Source of the DNA: an uncultured Clostridia bacterium | GTDB lineage: Bacteria; Bacillota; Clostridia; Lachnospirales; Lachnospiraceae | DNA length: 64,000 nt | NCBI GenBank assembly: GCA_947643415.1 | Contig: CANRWA010000006.1 | Location: 38,245-102,244, forward strand | Direction: 5' to 3' | Shown: piece by piece, positions 61,659 through 64,000 of the stretch | Position numbering within the stretch: position 1 is the first letter of the stretch | Layout of the letters: each line of letters starts with the position of its first letter | Notes under the pieces: generated by a model | What the model saw: only the letters and a program-made list of their open reading frames with translations | Databases searched by the model: none | What the model was told of the DNA's origin: nothing | Program-made: the position numbers and the translations under genes

Positions 61659-62369
61659 ATGGATAATAAAAATGTAAAACCAAAATCTGGTATATTCAAA
61701 AATATAGTCGCAGGTGTAGCGTTAATTTTGGGGAGCCTTATTTTAATAGGAATTATTTACTCATTTGATGATGCAAGAAAGGAAAAGAAAGATGATACTC
61801 AAATCATACACCAATCAGCATCCCCTTCCCAATCAAAAGAAAGTAACACAATCAAAACTGAGACACCAACCAAAACTGCAATTCCTTTAGATGCTAAGAC
61901 TATAGATAAATTCCAAGGAGAATGGGAAGGTGAGTATGAAAATGTCATTATATCTGGCCCTGACGTAAACTTTATACATTATGATATTGCTGATGAAACT
62001 CTTGTTAGTAATATACATACTTTTCATTTTGAACACGATGAAAACGGAAAGCTCATCGTCTGCAATCCATCTTCCCAGCCACGTTATGTTCTTTCAATAA
62101 CCAAGAAGGGACAGTTAATTTGCAAATCCATAGACGAAGATGAAGAAAAAAAAATATATAATTATAAAAGTGATAATACGGAACTTCCAGAAATAAAACT
62201 TGATCCGAAAATTGGAATGACTAAAGATGAGGTGTTAAATTCTACATGGGGCTATCCCCAAAAGAAAAACACCACAGAAACTCTTAAAGGCACTCGTGAA
62301 CAGTGGGTATATGAAAAAGGTTATATTTACTTATTCAACGGAATAGTAACCTCTATACAAAAACGATAA
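61659..62369 (+). CDS. Membrane-anchored protein with SmpA-like C-terminus, putative lysogenic conversion factor
   Basis: A 236-residue protein: one N-terminal membrane segment (IVAGVALILGSLILIGIIY), a Ser/Thr/Lys-rich linker, then an exported domain. The last 60 residues (KIGMTKDEVLNSTWGYP; YIYLFNGIVTSI) resemble the SmpA/OmlA-type beta fold. Genes between repressor and integrase often encode superinfection exclusion or host-altering functions, which is the inference here. AAAGGAG precedes the start. Confidence 0.75.
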   Translation: MDNKNVKPKSGIFKNIVAGVALILGSLILIGIIYSFDDARKEKKDDTQIIHQSASPSQSKESNTIKTETPTKTAIPLDAKTIDKFQGEWEGEYENVIISGPDVNFIHYDIADETLVSNIHTFHFEHDENGKLIVCNPSSQPRYVLSITKKGQLICKSIDEDEEKKIYNYKSDNTELPEIKLDPKIGMTKDEVLNSTWGYPQKKNTTETLKGTREQWVYEKGYIYLFNGIVTSIQKR

Positions 62370-62383
62370 AACTACATATAAGA

Positions 62384-62415
62384 GCATTAATAAAATGCAT
62401 TTTCATTTTTGTTCT
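62384..62415 (+). terminator. Weak intrinsic terminator after the membrane protein
   Basis: GCATT and AATGC (62384-62388/62394-62398) pair around AATAA and are followed by T-rich sequence on the plus strand. The 5-bp stem is short. Confidence 0.4.
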
Positions 62416-62450
62416 TATTTTTTACCATAAAAGTACAAGGAGACTATTCA

Positions 62451-62552
62451 ATGCCAGCCTACAAATACTCCCTTAGTCCATCGTCAAATAACAAAAAACA
62501 TATCAAGAAAGGAAAAAAAGAACTATGGAAGATAAAGAAAACGCATACATAA
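62451..62552 (+). CDS. Small ORF resembling an integrase N-terminus
   Basis: A 33-codon frame with an AAGGAG site starts MPAYKYSL, nearly the same as the integrase start (MPVYKYTL) 580 bp downstream. It then diverges into a Lys-rich tail and overlaps the next gene by 28 bp. It may be a remnant of a duplicated or exchanged integrase gene, or a leader peptide. Confidence 0.4.
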   Translation: MPAYKYSLSPSSNNKKHIKKGKKELWKIKKTHT

Positions 62553-62791
62553 GCACGGATAAAACCATTACTCCCCTAAATAGCGAAATTGATTTTGACA
62601 ACCTGATACGAACTGTCCATAAGCAGCTTGAAAGCAATAAATATGAAATTTGCAGACAGGGAGCGCACTTTACCAACAAAGAACTGGAAACTCTGGATAT
62701 ATATGTCCGGGCATCAGAAGAAGTTACCAGATGTATGCTACAGGAATATCATAAGAGACTGACGCAATTACTCATTGATTCCATACTTTAA
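62525..62791 (+). CDS. Hypothetical protein near integrase
   Basis: An 88-residue protein with a helical core (ELETLDIYVRASEEVTRCML). AAGGAAAAAAAG precedes the start. DUF-like small genes of this kind often lie between repressor and integrase in Lachnospiraceae prophages. It overlaps a convergent gene by 24 bp. Confidence 0.65.
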   Translation: MEDKENAYISTDKTITPLNSEIDFDNLIRTVHKQLESNKYEICRQGAHFTNKELETLDIYVRASEEVTRCMLQEYHKRLTQLLIDSIL

Positions 62792-62944
62792 ATTAAAATT
62801 CCTTTTCATTATTGCAAGCTGCTCAGTACGTCTTTCTGTTTCCTGTTGCTCTATTTGGAAGAGACGTTCTTCAACAGCCCTTTCTATGTAAGCATCCAAA
62901 GCAGTGATTAAGTTTTCCCGAATCGCCTTTGTAGTTTCTTCCAT
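62768..62944 (-). CDS. Small convergent helical protein
   Basis: A 58-residue protein starting MEETTKAIRENLITALDAYI with an AAAGGGG site. It is on the opposite strand to its neighbours and is mostly one charged helix. It may be a small regulator. An upstream start at 63025 is rejected because it has no ribosome site. Confidence 0.6.
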   Translation of the reverse strand: MEETTKAIRENLITALDAYIERAVEERLFQIEQQETERRTEQLAIMKRNFNLKYGINE

Positions 62945-63027
62945 AATAATTTCCCCTTTAGTTTTTTCTCTATTATAAAGACTACAGTGCGATTTTGCAA
63001 CAATAAAATTGAATGGAGGTGACACAA

Positions 63028-64000
63028 GTGCCAGTTTACAAATACACTCTAAAAAGTGGTAAAACCATGTGGTATGCTGCCTTCAACTATACGGACTGGA
63101 CCGGGCAGAGCAGGCATACCTGTAAAAGAGGATTCAAAACACAGAGGGAGGCAAAGGAGTATGAACGGTCGTTTCTGGATCAGGAGAAGAATACCAGCGA
63201 CATACTCTTTTCCTCCCTTGTAGAAAATTATCTGGAAGACATGGAACAGCGTTTGAAACCTACCACAATGGAGAATAAGCGGTTTATCATCGAAGGCAAG
63301 CTGCTCCCATACTTCGGCAGGCTGAAGGTATGCGATATTGATACCATTAAAATCCGGAAATGGCAGAATGAATTGATTTCATACCGGGACAAGAATGGAA
63401 AACCATTCTCCCAGACATATCTAAAAACGGTCAACAACCAGCTTTCAGCACTGATGAATTATGCTGTGTCCCATTACCGCCTTGCATTCAATCCCTGCAA
63501 GGCCGCCGGCAGCATGGGGAAAAGCAAAGCAGATGAAATGCACATCTGGACGCAGGAACAATATGAACGATTCTCCGGCGCCATCCAGAAATCATCCGTA
63601 AAACTGGCTTTTGATATGCTGTTTTATACCGGGATGCGGTCCGGGGAGCTGCTGGCACTCACTCCTGCAGACATTCTTCCCTCTAAGCGGGTGGATATCA
63701 ACAAGAATTATGCAAAAGTAAAGGGGGAGGAACTGTTTCTGGAACCAAAGACGCCCAAAGCAAAGCGGTGTATCTCCATTCCGGATTTTCTGTATGATGA
63801 TATCCATGAGTATATATCAAAGCTCTACGGGATTGGAAATGGAGACCGAATCTTCTATTTTACAAAATCCGCTCTGGAAAAGGAAATAAAGCGGGCATCC
63901 GAAAAGGCAGGGCTGACACCGATCCGAGTACACGACCTGCGGCACAGCCACGCAAGTATGCTGATAGAGCTCGGCTTTACCCCATTGGAGATAGCTGACC
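63028..64000 (+). CDS. int: Phage tyrosine integrase, 3' end outside the window
   Basis: At least 324 codons from GTG 63028 after GGAGGTGACACAA. The N-terminal DNA-binding domain (MWYAAFNYTDWTGQSR), the core-binding domain (TYLKTVNNQLSALMNYAV) and the catalytic Arg (FYTGMRSGELL) and His-x-x-Arg (HDLRHSHAS) are visible. The final His and the Tyr lie beyond the end. It integrates the prophage, and the right attachment site is probably outside the window. It shares long stretches with the integrase at 2.7-3.8 kb. Confidence 0.93.
   Translation, partial: MPVYKYTLKSGKTMWYAAFNYTDWTGQSRHTCKRGFKTQREAKEYERSFLDQEKNTSDILFSSLVENYLEDMEQRLKPTTMENKRFIIEGKLLPYFGRLKVCDIDTIKIRKWQNELISYRDKNGKPFSQTYLKTVNNQLSALMNYAVSHYRLAFNPCKAAGSMGKSKADEMHIWTQEQYERFSGAIQKSSVKLAFDMLFYTGMRSGELLALTPADILPSKRVDINKNYAKVKGEELFLEPKTPKAKRCISIPDFLYDDIHEYISKLYGIGNGDRIFYFTKSALEKEIKRASEKAGLTPIRVHDLRHSHASMLIELGFTPLEIAD

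Overview
The window is low-to-moderate GC DNA from a Gram-positive anaerobe of the Clostridia, most like a gut Lachnospiraceae. The evidence is the strong AGGAGG-type ribosome binding sites, overlapping start/stop codons throughout, and phage and mobile-element protein families (PcfJ/PcfK, YopX, XkdF to XkdU, MobV with MobC) that are typical of that group. No host housekeeping gene, tRNA, rRNA or CRISPR array is visible, so the whole window appears to be mobile DNA. The host assignment is an inference.

1-5.1 kb is part of an integrative mobilizable element. It holds the start of a TnpV-like gene, a MobV-type relaxase broken by a frameshift in an A7 run, a hairpin-rich oriT candidate, a MobC-like accessory gene, a tyrosine integrase, a small excisionase-like gene and a divergent HTH regulator, closed by three perfect hairpins.

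5.1-8.1 kb is an accessory block. An XRE/GIY-YIG pair diverges from an operon of an amidoligase (ATP-dependent COOH-NH2 ligase fold), a 71-residue protein and a gamma-glutamylcyclotransferase-like protein. A bidirectional terminator and a lone XRE gene with a perfect 17-bp inverted repeat in its promoter region follow.

8.1-64 kb is a nearly complete PBSX-like prophage with a contractile tail. The lytic genes are on the minus strand and read right to left. From right to left they are: replication and recombination (HTH genes, SleB-type hydrolase, recombination protein, fused Mre11-Rad50 protein, replisome organizer with iterons, frameshifted helicase loader, PcfK/PcfJ, RecU, sliding clamp, Dam); small accessory genes; an ArpU-like late regulator; a cassette of symporter, two PAPS-reductase-fold proteins and two ParB-fold proteins; terminase, portal, a MuF protein with a JAB-like tail, capsid, connectors, sheath and tube; a -1 frameshifted tail chaperone; tape measure, baseplate, fibre, holin and endolysin. 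The lysogeny side (60.5-64 kb, plus strand) carries a repressor, a membrane-anchored putative conversion protein, small genes and a second tyrosine integrase cut by the window end.

The least explained part is 32.1-36.7 kb. A sodium/solute symporter and a PP-loop ATPase form a two-gene operon with a terminator on each side. It abuts ParB-like, IbrA-like and IbrB-like genes that lead directly into the terminase. A phage nucleic-acid or nucleotide modification function, or a metabolic lysogenic-conversion function, is proposed but not shown. The amidoligase/cyclotransferase operon is the second candidate.
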